DNA of 64,000 nt from an uncultured Candidatus Melainabacteria bacterium (GCA_947364235.1 CANARY010000005.1:144689-208688), one strand, 5' to 3'; positions 8,896 to 16,934 are shown, counted from the stretch's first letter. Program-made: numbers and translations. Notes: generated from the letters alone by a model not told the origin.

Positions 8896-9516
8896 ATGGA
8901 TGGAATCGCTTCAATACTTGTGGTTGATGATAACCCGAAATACTTAGCAGATGCACTTCCTATGTACGGATACGATGTAACTGTTGCAGAAGACGGGCTT
9001 GAAGCTTTAAAAATCCTTGAACAAAAAGAAGGAGCTTTTGATTTAATCCTGCTTGATGTTATGATGCCTAACATGGATGGCTGGGATACTTTAAAAGCCA
9101 TCAGAAGCAATAAGAAAATTAAATATATACCTGTAATTATGATTACAGCTGTAAGCGAAGACCAAAAAGTTGTTTCAGGCTTAAGAATAGGTGCTGATGA
9201 TTATGTTGTAAAACCTTTTATTCTGCCAAATCTTCTTGCAAGAATTGAAGCAGTGCTAAGAAGATGCGAATGGCAGAAAGAATCAGCGCCAAAACAGGAA
9301 ATCAACAAAAATGTGAATATAGATGCTCTTACTCCTAAAGAAAAAGAAGTTCTCGCACTTGCTGCAAAAGGAGCAAGTAACCAAGAAATTGCAGATAAAT
9401 TATGCGTAAGAGACGTAACTGTAAAAACGCATTTGAATAGTATTTTTAAGAAGCTAAAAGTTTCAAATAGAACGCAGGCTGTTTTGCTTGCAATGCAGAT
9501 AAATTTAATTAATTAA
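8896..9516 (+). CDS. Second LuxR-type response regulator
   Basis: A 206-residue regulator with a receiver domain (VVDDNPKY, LLDVMMPNMDGWD, MITAVSED, VVKPF) and a C-terminal LuxR-type helix-turn-helix (LTPKEKEVLALAAKGASN, VRDVTVKTHLNSIFKKL). All receiver landmark residues are present. Its receiver is of the OmpR/PleD style and differs from that of the preceding gene, so the two are not a recent duplication. It follows the first regulator by 3 bases. Target genes and cognate kinase are unknown. Confidence 0.92.
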   Translation: MDGIASILVVDDNPKYLADALPMYGYDVTVAEDGLEALKILEQKEGAFDLILLDVMMPNMDGWDTLKAIRSNKKIKYIPVIMITAVSEDQKVVSGLRIGADDYVVKPFILPNLLARIEAVLRRCEWQKESAPKQEINKNVNIDALTPKEKEVLALAAKGASNQEIADKLCVRDVTVKTHLNSIFKKLKVSNRTQAVLLAMQINLIN

Positions 9517-9528
9517 AAGGAAAAATCA

Positions 9529-10050
9529 ATGTTATCAAAAGAAGAATTAGTAAACCTTGTATTAACTGATGTCGAAGCGTTCAATCAGGAAGTAAAAAGC
9601 GGAAACGTAGATTTAAGCGAAACAGATTTTAGCGGCTCAAACATTGAAGGAGCTGAGTTTGTGAATGTTGATTTAACATCTTCATCTTTTGCTGATGCAC
9701 ATCTTACAGAAGTAAAATTTGATTGCAGCGACTTAACTTCTGTTGATTTTACAAGAGCAAATATCATTGAGTGTACTTTTAACGAAGCAGTTTTAAACGG
9801 AACAGACTTCAGCTATTCAAAAGTTGATTACAGTAATTTTTCCGATGCAGATATGGCAGGTTCAATATTCCAAGGAGCAGAACTTACAAACACAGATTTT
9901 TCTATGTCAGAAAACTTAAGTGCATGCAGGTTTGACGAAGATACTGTTTGGCCTGATAATGAATATCTGCCGGAAGAATTTGACTCCAGCTGCTCTTCTG
10001 ACTTGTCATCATTACAAGATGAAGACGATTTTCAGCAGTCTGACTATTAG
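9529..10050 (+). CDS. Pentapeptide-repeat protein
   Basis: A 173-residue protein whose central part (about 28-128) is a run of pentapeptide repeats of the A(D/N)Lxx type, for example LSETDF, SGSNIEGAEF, LTSVDFTRANI and LNGTDFSYSKV, expected to fold as a right-handed quadrilateral beta-helix. The C-terminus is acidic and Ser-rich. Such folds serve as protein-protein or DNA-mimic surfaces; no enzyme motif is seen. It is the last gene of the operon beginning at 5078 and converges with the next gene with a 4-base overlap. An AAAAGG Shine-Dalgarno precedes the ATG. Confidence 0.88.
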   Translation: MLSKEELVNLVLTDVEAFNQEVKSGNVDLSETDFSGSNIEGAEFVNVDLTSSSFADAHLTEVKFDCSDLTSVDFTRANIIECTFNEAVLNGTDFSYSKVDYSNFSDADMAGSIFQGAELTNTDFSMSENLSACRFDEDTVWPDNEYLPEEFDSSCSSDLSSLQDEDDFQQSDY

Positions 10051-10694
10051 ATTAAAAAATCTATCTCAACTTCTTTAGATTTTACAGGTGTGTAATTTGT
10101 TTCAGCTTGTAATTTTTTAAACTGCGGAATAATATGCCTTTTAGGACATTTCATTGAAATATACCTTTCACCGGCTTTTCCCGGATAGAATCCTTTTTCT
10201 TTATATTTTGAAACAAGGTCAAAAGCGCTATTAAGCATAGCTTCCAAAACTATTTGTCTAGGCTTTGAAGTTTTGGCATTTTGAAACAGCTGGCAAAATA
10301 ACGTACTTCCGGCATAATTCACCTTTTCGTTAACCCCAACTGGAATAGAAGAAATTCCTAATAGATTAATTGTTCTTCCTTCTTTTTGAACAGCCATAAT
10401 ACCGCATGGTTTTTGTCCGCTTACTGCAAGATATTTTTTTATGGATTTATCTAAAGCAGCATTAATTGTAAAATTTAACACATCCTGCCAGCTTTTAGCA
10501 TCATGCTCTGCTAAATCCGGCATAAGTTCAGGAATATTTATTTTATCTCTCAATTTTTCTAAAAATTTTGTATCTTTAGAAGAAAGCTCATACAAATCAA
10601 TATGGGTACTCTTGCTGTTAAATATGTTTTTGGCAAGTGCAATCTTTCTGGCTTGAAAGTTTAAATTATTTGAATTTGAAATTTGCATACGCAA
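10047..10694 (-). CDS. Unknown protein with N-terminal NFQA-type tag
   Basis: A 215-residue protein not recognised with certainty. The N-terminus, Asn-rich and then NLNFQARK, matches the short hydrophobic-x-Phe-x-Gly/Ala motif shared by several unrelated proteins in this window. The middle (SGQKPCGIMAVQKEGRTINLLGISSIP) and RQIVLEAMLNSAFDLVSKYKEKGFYPG have the rhythm of a GNAT-like acyltransferase, but no acetyl-CoA P-loop is clear, so this is only a suggestion. It has no signal peptide or transmembrane segment. It converges with the pentapeptide gene and diverges from rpmB. Confidence 0.75.
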   Translation of the reverse strand: MRMQISNSNNLNFQARKIALAKNIFNSKSTHIDLYELSSKDTKFLEKLRDKINIPELMPDLAEHDAKSWQDVLNFTINAALDKSIKKYLAVSGQKPCGIMAVQKEGRTINLLGISSIPVGVNEKVNYAGSTLFCQLFQNAKTSKPRQIVLEAMLNSAFDLVSKYKEKGFYPGKAGERYISMKCPKRHIIPQFKKLQAETNYTPVKSKEVEIDFLI

Positions 10695-10752
10695 ATATAA
10701 ACCCTATAAAAATAAAGAATTGCTCTGAGTTAATAAAAATTTACAATAGCTC

Positions 10753-10781
10753 TTGTCAAATCAAATCGTTTAAGGTACACT
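10753..10781 (+). promoter_or_regulatory. Sigma-70 promoter of rpmB
   Basis: TTGTCA (10753-10758) and TACACT (10776-10781) with a 17-base spacer, 34 bases before the rpmB start codon, which has a GAAGGAA Shine-Dalgarno. Confidence 0.7.
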
Positions 10782-10815
10782 TATATTACACTGGTAGAAA
10801 GAAGGAAATATAACA

Positions 10816-11007
10816 ATGTCAAAAAAATGTGAAGTATGCGGAAAAACTCCTATTAAAGCAGCTAAATTAACATTCTCTCATAAACAAATTGTAAAAAGAC
10901 AATCTCCAAATTTACAAGATATTAGAGTTAATGTAAATGGTCAAACAAAGAAAATGACAGTTTGTACTTCTTGCTTAAAAGCAGGCAAAGTTCAAAAAGC
11001 TGTATAG
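10816..11007 (+). CDS. rpmB: Large ribosomal subunit protein bL28
   Basis: A 63-residue bL28 with the expected MSKKCEVCGKTPI start and the C-terminal CTSCLKAGKV. Both Cys pairs (CEVC, CTSC) of the zinc-binding form are kept. It is a monocistronic gene with its own promoter and an excellent hairpin terminator. Confidence 0.96.
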   Translation: MSKKCEVCGKTPIKAAKLTFSHKQIVKRQSPNLQDIRVNVNGQTKKMTVCTSCLKAGKVQKAV

Positions 11008-11034
11008 TTTTTCTACAAACAAGGATTATTAAAA

Positions 11035-11061
11035 GAGCCGGTAAAATACCGGCTCTTTTTT
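11035..11061. terminator. Terminator between rpmB and tlyA
   Basis: GAGCCGGTA (11035-11043) pairs with TACCGGCTC (11047-11055), followed by six T on the plus strand and preceded by four A, so it can also act on the converging tlyA transcript. Confidence 0.9.
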
Positions 11062-11893
11062 AATTAAGATTTATATGTGCCTGTTCAACAACATCCATAA
11101 TCGAAATATCTATTTCTTCAGCTTCCGTTGCAAACCAAACAAGGTATTCTATATTACCTGCAGGACCTTTGATTGAAGAGTACGTAAGGCCTTTTATTAC
11201 ATACCCAAGCTCTTTTATACATTCTAAAACATTTCCAATCACCATCTTGTGAATATTTTTGTCTTTAACAACTCCGCCTTTTTCAACAAGCTCTTTTCCT
11301 GCTTCAAACTGAGGTTTTATAAGGCAAATCATTTCATGAAATTCAGGACACATAAGCGTTTTTAAATTAGGCAGCACTTTTGTTAAAGAAATAAATGATA
11401 AATCAGAAACAAGCAAATCTGCAAACGGCTCATTTTCCGAATAAATATCCTCAACTCCGCAAATTTTAAGATTTGTTTTTTCGATAGTTTTAACCTGCTC
11501 AGAGCTTCTTATTTTCCAATCCAATTGACCGTAACCAACATCTACTGCATAAACATACTTTGCACCGTTTTGCAAAAGGCAGTCAGTAAAACCTCCTGTA
11601 GAAGCTCCTGCATCAAAACAAATTCTGTCTTTTACAACAACATCAAAACTTTCCAAAGCTTTTTTAAGCTTAAAACCGCCTCGAGAAACAAAAGGCATTG
11701 ATTTGACTTTAAAATCATACTCTTTAGATGGATCAATCTGAAATCCTGCTTTTGTAATAACTTCGGTTCCAATCATAACATTACCGGCTAAAATTGCAGC
11801 GGAAGCTTTGCTTTTGTTTTCAAAAAAGCCCAAATCAACCAAAATTTTGTCTAAACGTTCTCGAGATTTACCCAATGATTTACCCCTTTTCAA
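11060..11893 (-). CDS. tlyA: TlyA-family rRNA 2'-O-methyltransferase
   Basis: A 277-residue protein with an N-terminal S4 RNA-binding domain (RERLDKILVDLGFFENKSKA, about 10-29) and an FtsJ-type SAM-dependent methyltransferase domain (FDAGASTGGFTDCLLQNGA, VDVGYGQLDWK, LISDLSFISL-like DLSFISLTK). In characterised members the product methylates riboses in 16S and 23S rRNA; older annotations call it hemolysin A. Length and domain order match the family. The next gene upstream, tatD, overlaps its start by 4 bases (ATGA), so the two are translationally coupled. Confidence 0.93.
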   Translation of the reverse strand: MKRGKSLGKSRERLDKILVDLGFFENKSKASAAILAGNVMIGTEVITKAGFQIDPSKEYDFKVKSMPFVSRGGFKLKKALESFDVVVKDRICFDAGASTGGFTDCLLQNGAKYVYAVDVGYGQLDWKIRSSEQVKTIEKTNLKICGVEDIYSENEPFADLLVSDLSFISLTKVLPNLKTLMCPEFHEMICLIKPQFEAGKELVEKGGVVKDKNIHKMVIGNVLECIKELGYVIKGLTYSSIKGPAGNIEYLVWFATEAEEIDISIMDVVEQAHINLN

Positions 11894-12654
11894 ATTTCAA
11901 AAAATCTTTCTGCATTCTCAGTCGTAATATCGATTATTTCTTCAACCGGCATATTTCTCAATTTTGCAATTTCTTCCGCGACATAATAAGTATAAGCCGG
12001 TGTATTCGGTTTACCTCTAAATGGAACAGGTGTAAGGTACGGTGAATCAGTTTCCAAGACCAGCTTACCAAGAAGTACTTCCTGTGCAACTTCTTTCATT
12101 TTAACAGCGTTTTTAAAAGTCACAACCCCGCCTAACGCGATATACCAGCCTTGTTTTACGCATTCACGCATAAATTCTACGCTTCCTGAAAAGCAATGAA
12201 ACAAGACCTTTGAGCCTTCATTATATGCTTTTAATAAATCAAAAGTATCTTTATGCGCTTCTCTATCATGAACAACAATAGGCAAATTTAATTTATTGGC
12301 AAGTTGAATTTGTTTTATAAAAACATCTTTTTGCAAATCAACAAATGACTTATCCCAGTAATAATCAAGCCCGATTTCACCGACAGCTTTAACTTTAGGA
12401 TTTTTAGCATGTTCTACAAGCTTTTCTTCAACTTCAGAAGTATAAGTTTTAGCTTCAGAAGGAAAAATTCCAACCATTGCGTAAAAATCTGTATAAGCTT
12501 CAGCTGTTTCAATAACTTTACTGAGAGTTCCAACTTCAACAGCAGGAATTAGAACTTTTTTAACATTATATTCTGCCATTTGCTTAATTGTTTCAGTTAA
12601 AGGCGCTTCAAGCATATCTATATGGGCATGCGTATCTATTAAATAATCTTTCAT
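11890..12654 (-). CDS. tatD: TatD-family metal-dependent deoxyribonuclease
   Basis: A 254-residue TIM-barrel hydrolase with the full TatD metal set: DTHAHIDM (residues 7-14), the glutamate in VGEIGLDYYW, histidines in VVHDREAHKD and FHCFSGS, and the aspartate in LETDSPYL. Family members degrade 3' ends of DNA/RNA in repair. Length is typical. No clear Shine-Dalgarno is seen before the ATG. It is in a minus-strand group with the RecB-like nuclease upstream (17 bases) and tlyA downstream (4-base overlap). Confidence 0.94.
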   Translation of the reverse strand: MKDYLIDTHAHIDMLEAPLTETIKQMAEYNVKKVLIPAVEVGTLSKVIETAEAYTDFYAMVGIFPSEAKTYTSEVEEKLVEHAKNPKVKAVGEIGLDYYWDKSFVDLQKDVFIKQIQLANKLNLPIVVHDREAHKDTFDLLKAYNEGSKVLFHCFSGSVEFMRECVKQGWYIALGGVVTFKNAVKMKEVAQEVLLGKLVLETDSPYLTPVPFRGKPNTPAYTYYVAEEIAKLRNMPVEEIIDITTENAERFFEI

Positions 12655-12671
12655 AAAAGAATTATATCACG

Positions 12672-13295
12672 CTAAAAACAAACACATGAATATTCACACT
12701 TGCAATCTTTCTTTTTATTCGGAACTTCTTCTGTATTAATTTGTTCTAGTGTTTGCAGCAAGCGCATTTCATATTCTTGAGCAAGTTCCGGAGTACAAGA
12801 AATTTTAACTTCATCCTTGTTTTTTAAATCTATATACACGAAATTAACTTTTTCTGTCTTAAAAAAAGCTCGAACAGCTAATATATAAATCATTGTCTGA
12901 AAATCAAATTTTGCATTTTTAGGAGCAGCGCCGGTTTTGTAATCAAGAATAAAGTATTCATCCTCTTTCTTAACAAGCGCATCAATACGTCCTCCAAAGA
13001 AAACTCCACCAAGCTTTACAGCAAGATTGTATTCAGTATTTACTACCTCATAAGAAAAATATTTTATACCTTTCAAGTACTCCCAAACCAGGCGCTCACG
13101 TTCAGTCAAAGAGTTTTCCATCTTATCAATATTTTCCCCTCGTAAATAATACGAAGCCAGAGCATGGATATTTTTACCAAACTCAAAAATATCATCATTA
13201 ACAGGCATAGAAATATTTTTTACGTATTTTAAATAGAACTTTTTTGCACAGATTTCATAAGTTTTAAGCATGTTTGGAGAATATTGAGTGAACAT
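12672..13295 (-). CDS. Stand-alone PD-(D/E)XK (RecB/Cas4-like) nuclease with a putative Fe-S cysteine set
   Basis: A 207-residue nuclease of the RecB family. Core motifs are FGKNIHALASYYL (the conserved histidine), GGRIDALVKK with FILDYKTG (the catalytic D...DxK) and QTMIYILA (motif QxxxY). A cysteine in the N-terminal helix (EICAKKFYL, C16) and four cysteines in the last ten residues (CKCEYSCVC) resemble the split cysteine cluster that holds an iron-sulfur centre in Cas4/AddB nucleases. No cas genes or CRISPR array lie nearby, so a DNA-repair role is more likely. The ATG follows AGGAG. It is 6 bases from the PfkB gene. Confidence 0.82.
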   Translation of the reverse strand: MFTQYSPNMLKTYEICAKKFYLKYVKNISMPVNDDIFEFGKNIHALASYYLRGENIDKMENSLTERERLVWEYLKGIKYFSYEVVNTEYNLAVKLGGVFFGGRIDALVKKEDEYFILDYKTGAAPKNAKFDFQTMIYILAVRAFFKTEKVNFVYIDLKNKDEVKISCTPELAQEYEMRLLQTLEQINTEEVPNKKKDCKCEYSCVCF

Positions 13296-13301
13296 TTGCT
13301 C

Positions 13302-14345
13302 CTAACCCTCTAAATACGTATATTCAGAGTCTTCTGCCAATTTTTTCTCTATTTCTTCAAAAGTAATCAGTCCTTCTGTTGCTCCAAATTCTGAGACAAC
13401 GCTGGAAGAATTTACAGAAGCATACATTAAAGATAATCCGACATTCAAATCTGTTCTCTGCAGCGCTCCGCAGAAGGTTGAAGCAAATGCATCTCCTGCT
13501 CCAAGAGTCGAAACAACCGGAGCAGGATAAGTCGGGCAGAAATAGAATTTTTGACCATCATAAGCATAAGCACCTTTTCCGCCGTCAGTGATAACAATAA
13601 TCTGGTAATCCATGACCTTCATTGTTTCAAGCATTTTCTTAATATCACGATGAATTATGTCATGAGAAAATTTTTCAGTTTTAGTATCCGGCCTTACCTG
13701 AATTCCTGTTGTCATCATTGCTTCTTCTTTATTCATAACCACAATATGCGCCGATTTTAGAATATGCTTAATATGTTCAAATCCTCGTTTAATGCTTGTA
13801 GTACCTGCATTGAAACAAATTTTTGTACCATGCTCGTGTGCATAATCAACAATAGGTTCTAACACTTTATTAGACTCGCCGTTTAATGGAGCAACATACA
13901 ATAAATCAGCTTCTTCTATCGCTTTAAAATTGATTTCACTTTCTAATATTTGAGCGTTTGCACCTCTATGAGCAAGAACAGTTCTATCTCCTTGAAAACT
14001 TACAAGAATAATTGAAAAACCTGTGGAAGTTTGCTTGTTTTGAATAATATGTTCGAGATTAACAGTACGCCCTTTAAATGCTTCTAAAACTCCTTCTGAA
14101 TAAATGTCTTCTCCTATTTTAAATATTGCAGAAGTATCAAAACCAAGATTCGCAAAATTACATGCTGTATTTACACCGCCGCCGCCGACATTTGATGAAA
14201 AACCTGATATATCAATTTTAGCCCCATAAGGGTAGCTCATAAAATCAGAACTTTTATTTTTAGAGGCTACTGATACAATGTTAGCCTCGTCGCATTCAAC
14301 AAATACATCCATTGTTGCACTTCCTATTGTTAAAACCTTAGTCAT
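13302..14345 (-). CDS. PfkB-family carbohydrate/nucleoside kinase
   Basis: A ribokinase-like sugar kinase of 347 residues from the chosen start. An in-frame ATG four codons upstream lies inside the GGAGG Shine-Dalgarno, which serves the ATG at 14345-14343 instead. PfkB signatures are SATMDVFVE at the N-terminus, SNVGGGGVNTACNFANLG (first signature) and STLGAGDAFASTFCG (second signature, with the catalytic aspartate). The substrate cannot be read from sequence; the family includes ribokinase, fructokinase and adenosine kinase. It is first of the minus group leading to tlyA. Confidence 0.9.
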   Translation of the reverse strand: MTKVLTIGSATMDVFVECDEANIVSVASKNKSSDFMSYPYGAKIDISGFSSNVGGGGVNTACNFANLGFDTSAIFKIGEDIYSEGVLEAFKGRTVNLEHIIQNKQTSTGFSIILVSFQGDRTVLAHRGANAQILESEINFKAIEEADLLYVAPLNGESNKVLEPIVDYAHEHGTKICFNAGTTSIKRGFEHIKHILKSAHIVVMNKEEAMMTTGIQVRPDTKTEKFSHDIIHRDIKKMLETMKVMDYQIIVITDGGKGAYAYDGQKFYFCPTYPAPVVSTLGAGDAFASTFCGALQRTDLNVGLSLMYASVNSSSVVSEFGATEGLITFEEIEKKLAEDSEYTYLEG

Positions 14346-14354
14346 AATAACCTC

Positions 14355-14379
14355 CATAAATATATAATAGCAAAAAAAA
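14355..14379 (+). promoter_or_regulatory. Possible third copy of the CATGC-N5-AAATAGCAAAAATWA element
   Basis: Plus strand CATAA, 5 bases, then TAATAGCAAAAAAAA: CAT and AATAGCAAAAA agree with the elements at 23132 and 36809 and the spacing is the same; the ATG of the tagged gene at 14417 is 37 bases downstream. The match is weaker than for the other two and part of it overlaps the pfkB Shine-Dalgarno region on the other strand. Confidence 0.4.
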
Positions 14380-14416
14380 TATTTTTGCGTTTAAATAAAA
14401 TAGAGGTATTAGAATA

Positions 14417-14821
14417 ATGAATTTGACAATAAATAATGTAAACTTTAACGGAAAAAACGAAGTAATATACGGACTTAAAAAGGCTGCAGAAGAAGCAAGG
14501 AATATTAAAAAAGAATGTGCTTACCTGTATGGTCCACGACCAATAAACAAAACCGAAAATATACACAAAGCACAAGGAGCTCTTGATGCATACACAAATA
14601 TGGTTGTACACGATAAATCTTTTATCGAATCCATCAACGAAATATCAAAAGATAAAGGGATAATAAATTCTCTGAAAGAAACTTTAACAACTATTAGAAC
14701 TCCTTACGGCGACTTATTTCCAAATGAACGCTTTATCGAAGCTATACAGAAATCAGTTAAAAAAGCTGAGATAAATGCTTCTTCAAGCGTAGAAAACTTT
14801 TTAAACCATTTTAAAATGTAA
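14417..14821 (+). CDS. Unknown small protein with N-terminal NFNG tag
   Basis: A 134-residue, mostly helical, charged protein of unknown function with no signal peptide. It begins MNLTINNVNFNGKNE, which carries the tag motif V-N-F-N-G and also resembles the flagellin start MALTINTNM of the gene 180 bases downstream on the same strand. Codon use and an AGAGG Shine-Dalgarno-like stretch support translation. No conserved enzyme motif is visible. Its position suggests, but does not show, a motility link. Confidence 0.7.
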   Translation: MNLTINNVNFNGKNEVIYGLKKAAEEARNIKKECAYLYGPRPINKTENIHKAQGALDAYTNMVVHDKSFIESINEISKDKGIINSLKETLTTIRTPYGDLFPNERFIEAIQKSVKKAEINASSSVENFLNHFKM

Positions 14822-14942
14822 ATAATTGTAAAAATCTCAAGACAGCATAGTGTAAAATTTATTGAGTTATTCTATAATGTTTGTATAAAAGGATATGTGA
14901 ATTATATATAAATAAAAAGAGAGATTATGTAATTCGCTTTGA

Positions 14943-15000
14943 TTAGGGAATAATGTGCAGATGGTAATTTAAAGCTGCACCGAGTCAGAAAGGTTAGGGA
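14943..15000 (+). promoter_or_regulatory. Flagellin mRNA leader with two TTAGGGA sites and a hairpin
   Basis: TTAGGGAAT occurs at 14943 and again at 14994, the second just before the start codon. Between them GTGCAG (14955-14960) can pair with CTGCAC (14975-14980). Paired AGGGA sites, one at the ribosome-binding region, are the layout of CsrA control of flagellin in Bacillus; no csrA gene is in the window. Confidence 0.4.
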
Positions 15001-15888
15001 ATGGCTCTTACTATAAATACAAACATGTCGTCTTTGATTGTTCAAAGTAATTTAAATGCAGCGACAAACATGTTAAATCGTTCTATTGAAAGAATGACAA
15101 CAGGGTTTAAAATAAACCACGCATCAGATAACGCTGCGGGCTATTCCATTGCAATTAACTGGAAAAAACAATTAAGTTCACTTGATATTGCAGCCGATAA
15201 TGCAGCTACCGGTTCTGATATGATGACAACACTAGAAGACACTTATTCTTTAGTTTCTTCCCATCTTCAACGTGTAAGAGATTTAACAGAACAAGCTGCA
15301 AACGGAACTTACGGTTCTGAGTCTTTAAAAGCAATAAGTTCTGAAATTACAGCAAGGTTAGAAGAAATCGACCGTATTGCAAGTAATTGTGAATTTAACG
15401 GACTTTATATGATGGATGGCACAATGAAAAATGACATCTTTCTTCAGGTAGGATTATATAGTGATACTAACAGCCAGATAACTCTCAGCAAAGACTTATT
15501 TTTAGATGCTCACGTATCAACATTATTTACAGATTTTGGAGATACTGCAGATGCAACAATTGAAAGCGTAGCTAAGCTTTGTTCAGGCTATGACGGTTCC
15601 AAAATAACCGGCGGTCAAAAAGATATGCTGAACAAAATTGATGGTGTAATTAACCAAATTTCATCAAGAAACAGCATATTAGGAGCGGCACAAAATAGAA
15701 TTGAATCTGCAACAGAATCAATAGGAGTTCAAACAGAGAATTTAACATCTTCTCTTTCTACACTCAGAGATTCTGATATTGCAGAAGAATCTTCAAACTA
15801 TATAAAAGCGCAAATATTGCAGCAAGCTTCAGCATCATTGCTTGCAACTGCAAATCAAGCGCCGAGTATAGCATTAAACTTATTATAA
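15001..15888 (+). CDS. Flagellin
   Basis: A 295-residue flagellin. The N-terminal region (MALTINTNMSSLIVQSNL, RMTTGFKINHASDNAAGYSI, RVRDLTEQAANGTYG) and C-terminal region (NRIESATESIGVQTENL, STLRDSDIAEESSNYI, QILQQASASLLATANQAP) are complete, joined by a short variable segment of about 60 residues, giving the compact core-only type. It is secreted unfolded through the flagellar type III apparatus and polymerises into the filament. It is closely related to the ends of the GLUG flagellin at 1257. An AAAGG Shine-Dalgarno lies 7 bases before the ATG and a strong terminator follows. It could be a substrate of the Maf-type protein at 25981. Confidence 0.96.
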   Translation: MALTINTNMSSLIVQSNLNAATNMLNRSIERMTTGFKINHASDNAAGYSIAINWKKQLSSLDIAADNAATGSDMMTTLEDTYSLVSSHLQRVRDLTEQAANGTYGSESLKAISSEITARLEEIDRIASNCEFNGLYMMDGTMKNDIFLQVGLYSDTNSQITLSKDLFLDAHVSTLFTDFGDTADATIESVAKLCSGYDGSKITGGQKDMLNKIDGVINQISSRNSILGAAQNRIESATESIGVQTENLTSSLSTLRDSDIAEESSNYIKAQILQQASASLLATANQAPSIALNLL

Positions 15889-15928
15889 AAACTAAATTTG
15901 TTGTTGATTGGGATATGTACTTATATAT

Positions 15929-15953
15929 GAGCTTGAGAAATCAAGCTCTTTTT
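15929..15953 (+). terminator. Terminator after flagellin
   Basis: GAGCTTGA (15929-15936) and TCAAGCTC (15941-15948) enclose a GAAA tetraloop, followed by TTTTT: a textbook Rho-independent terminator. Confidence 0.92.
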
Positions 15954-16023
15954 ATTGTGCAGATTACATAAACACTTTTTGAACAATCGTCCTAAATCAA
16001 CCCAATACATTAACCCTCCACGC

Positions 16024-16052
16024 TTTACATTTCACCCTGTTTCTGATAAACT
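16024..16052 (+). promoter_or_regulatory. Probable sigma-70 promoter of fabI
   Basis: TTTACA (16024-16029), 17-base spacer, TAAACT (16047-16052), 35 bases before the fabI ATG. Confidence 0.5.
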
Positions 16053-16087
16053 TATCCTTGTAGATTAGGTAAAGAGGAGTTTTATTT

Positions 16088-16891
16088 ATGGATTTAATGA
16101 AAGGGAAAAAAGGTATAATTTTTGGCGTTTCAAACACTCACGGTATCGCTTACGGTATTGCAAAACAATTGTTTGAACAAGGCGCTGATATTGCTTTCAC
16201 ATACGCAGGCGAAGCTATGGAAAAAAGAGTTCGTCCAATTGCAGAAGAAATGAACGCTAAGTTAATCATGAGCTGTGATGTAACTAAAGAAGAAGAAGTG
16301 GAAGCAGTATTTAAAGAATGTGAAAAAATCTACGGCAAGCTAGACTTTGTAGTTCACGCTGTTGCTTTTGCTCCAAAAGAAGATTTAATGGGCAGATTTG
16401 TTGACACTTCAAAAGAAGGCTGGGATATCGCTCTAGGTGTAAGCGCTTACTCACTTGTTAGAGTTTGCAGACACGCTGAGCCTATCATGAATGAAGGAAG
16501 CTCTATTTTCGCACTTACTTACCTTGGCTCAGTTCTTTCTGTTCCAAGCTATAATGTAATGGGCGTTGCAAAAGCTGCATTAGAATCTGCTATGAGATTC
16601 TTAGCTGTTGATTTAGGTGCTAAAGGCATCAGAGTTAACTGCTTATCATCTGGTCCTGTAAAAACACTTGCTTCTATGGGTATTGCAGGTTTCTCAAAAA
16701 TGCTTAAAGCTGCAACAATGAGAGCTCCAATGAAAAGAAATGTTTCTCTTGAAGATGTAGGAAGAGCTGGTTTATACTTAGCATCTGATCTTTCAAGCGG
16801 TACAACAGGCGAAGTTATATACTGCGACTGTGGATGCCACTCAGCTTATGCTTCATCTGAAGAAATGGATGTTATTTCTAAAGCTGAATAA
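16088..16891 (+). CDS. fabI: Enoyl-[acyl-carrier-protein] reductase (NADH) FabI
   Basis: FabI performs the last reductive step of each fatty-acid elongation cycle. This 267-residue short-chain dehydrogenase-like protein has the divergent FabI nucleotide site (IIFGVSNTHGIAYGIA), the strand-4 motif HAVAFAPKEDL, and the catalytic Tyr-Lys arrangement in LTYLGS...YNVMGVAKAALE. The substrate-loop part (SGPVKTLASMGIAGF) is also typical. A GAGGAG Shine-Dalgarno precedes the ATG. It is followed by a 13-bp hairpin, so the thioredoxin-like gene downstream is probably reached only by read-through. Confidence 0.95.
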   Translation: MDLMKGKKGIIFGVSNTHGIAYGIAKQLFEQGADIAFTYAGEAMEKRVRPIAEEMNAKLIMSCDVTKEEEVEAVFKECEKIYGKLDFVVHAVAFAPKEDLMGRFVDTSKEGWDIALGVSAYSLVRVCRHAEPIMNEGSSIFALTYLGSVLSVPSYNVMGVAKAALESAMRFLAVDLGAKGIRVNCLSSGPVKTLASMGIAGFSKMLKAATMRAPMKRNVSLEDVGRAGLYLASDLSSGTTGEVIYCDCGCHSAYASSEEMDVISKAE

Positions 16892-16901
16892 TAATTCTAT
16901 T

Positions 16902-16934
16902 AAGGCGGATTTGCGTTTTGCAAATCCGCCTTTC
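16902..16934 (+). terminator. Terminator after fabI
   Basis: AAGGCGGATTTGC (16902-16914) pairs with GCAAATCCGCCTT (16920-16932) around GTTTT. The T-tail is short. It is nearly the same sequence as the metK terminator at 41555. Confidence 0.75.

Noticed and set aside
12672..13295. CRISPR-Cas4 system
   Set aside because: Nuclease resembles Cas4 in motifs only; no repeat array or other cas gene in the window.
14346..14357. Four-codon N-terminal extension of the PfkB kinase
   Set aside because: The upstream ATG sits inside the GGAGG Shine-Dalgarno that serves the next ATG.
14860..14890. Sigma-28 promoter for the 15001 flagellin (TAAAATTT...TTCTATAA)
   Set aside because: Spacing and -10 match are poor (about half of the positions), so it was not listed as a feature.
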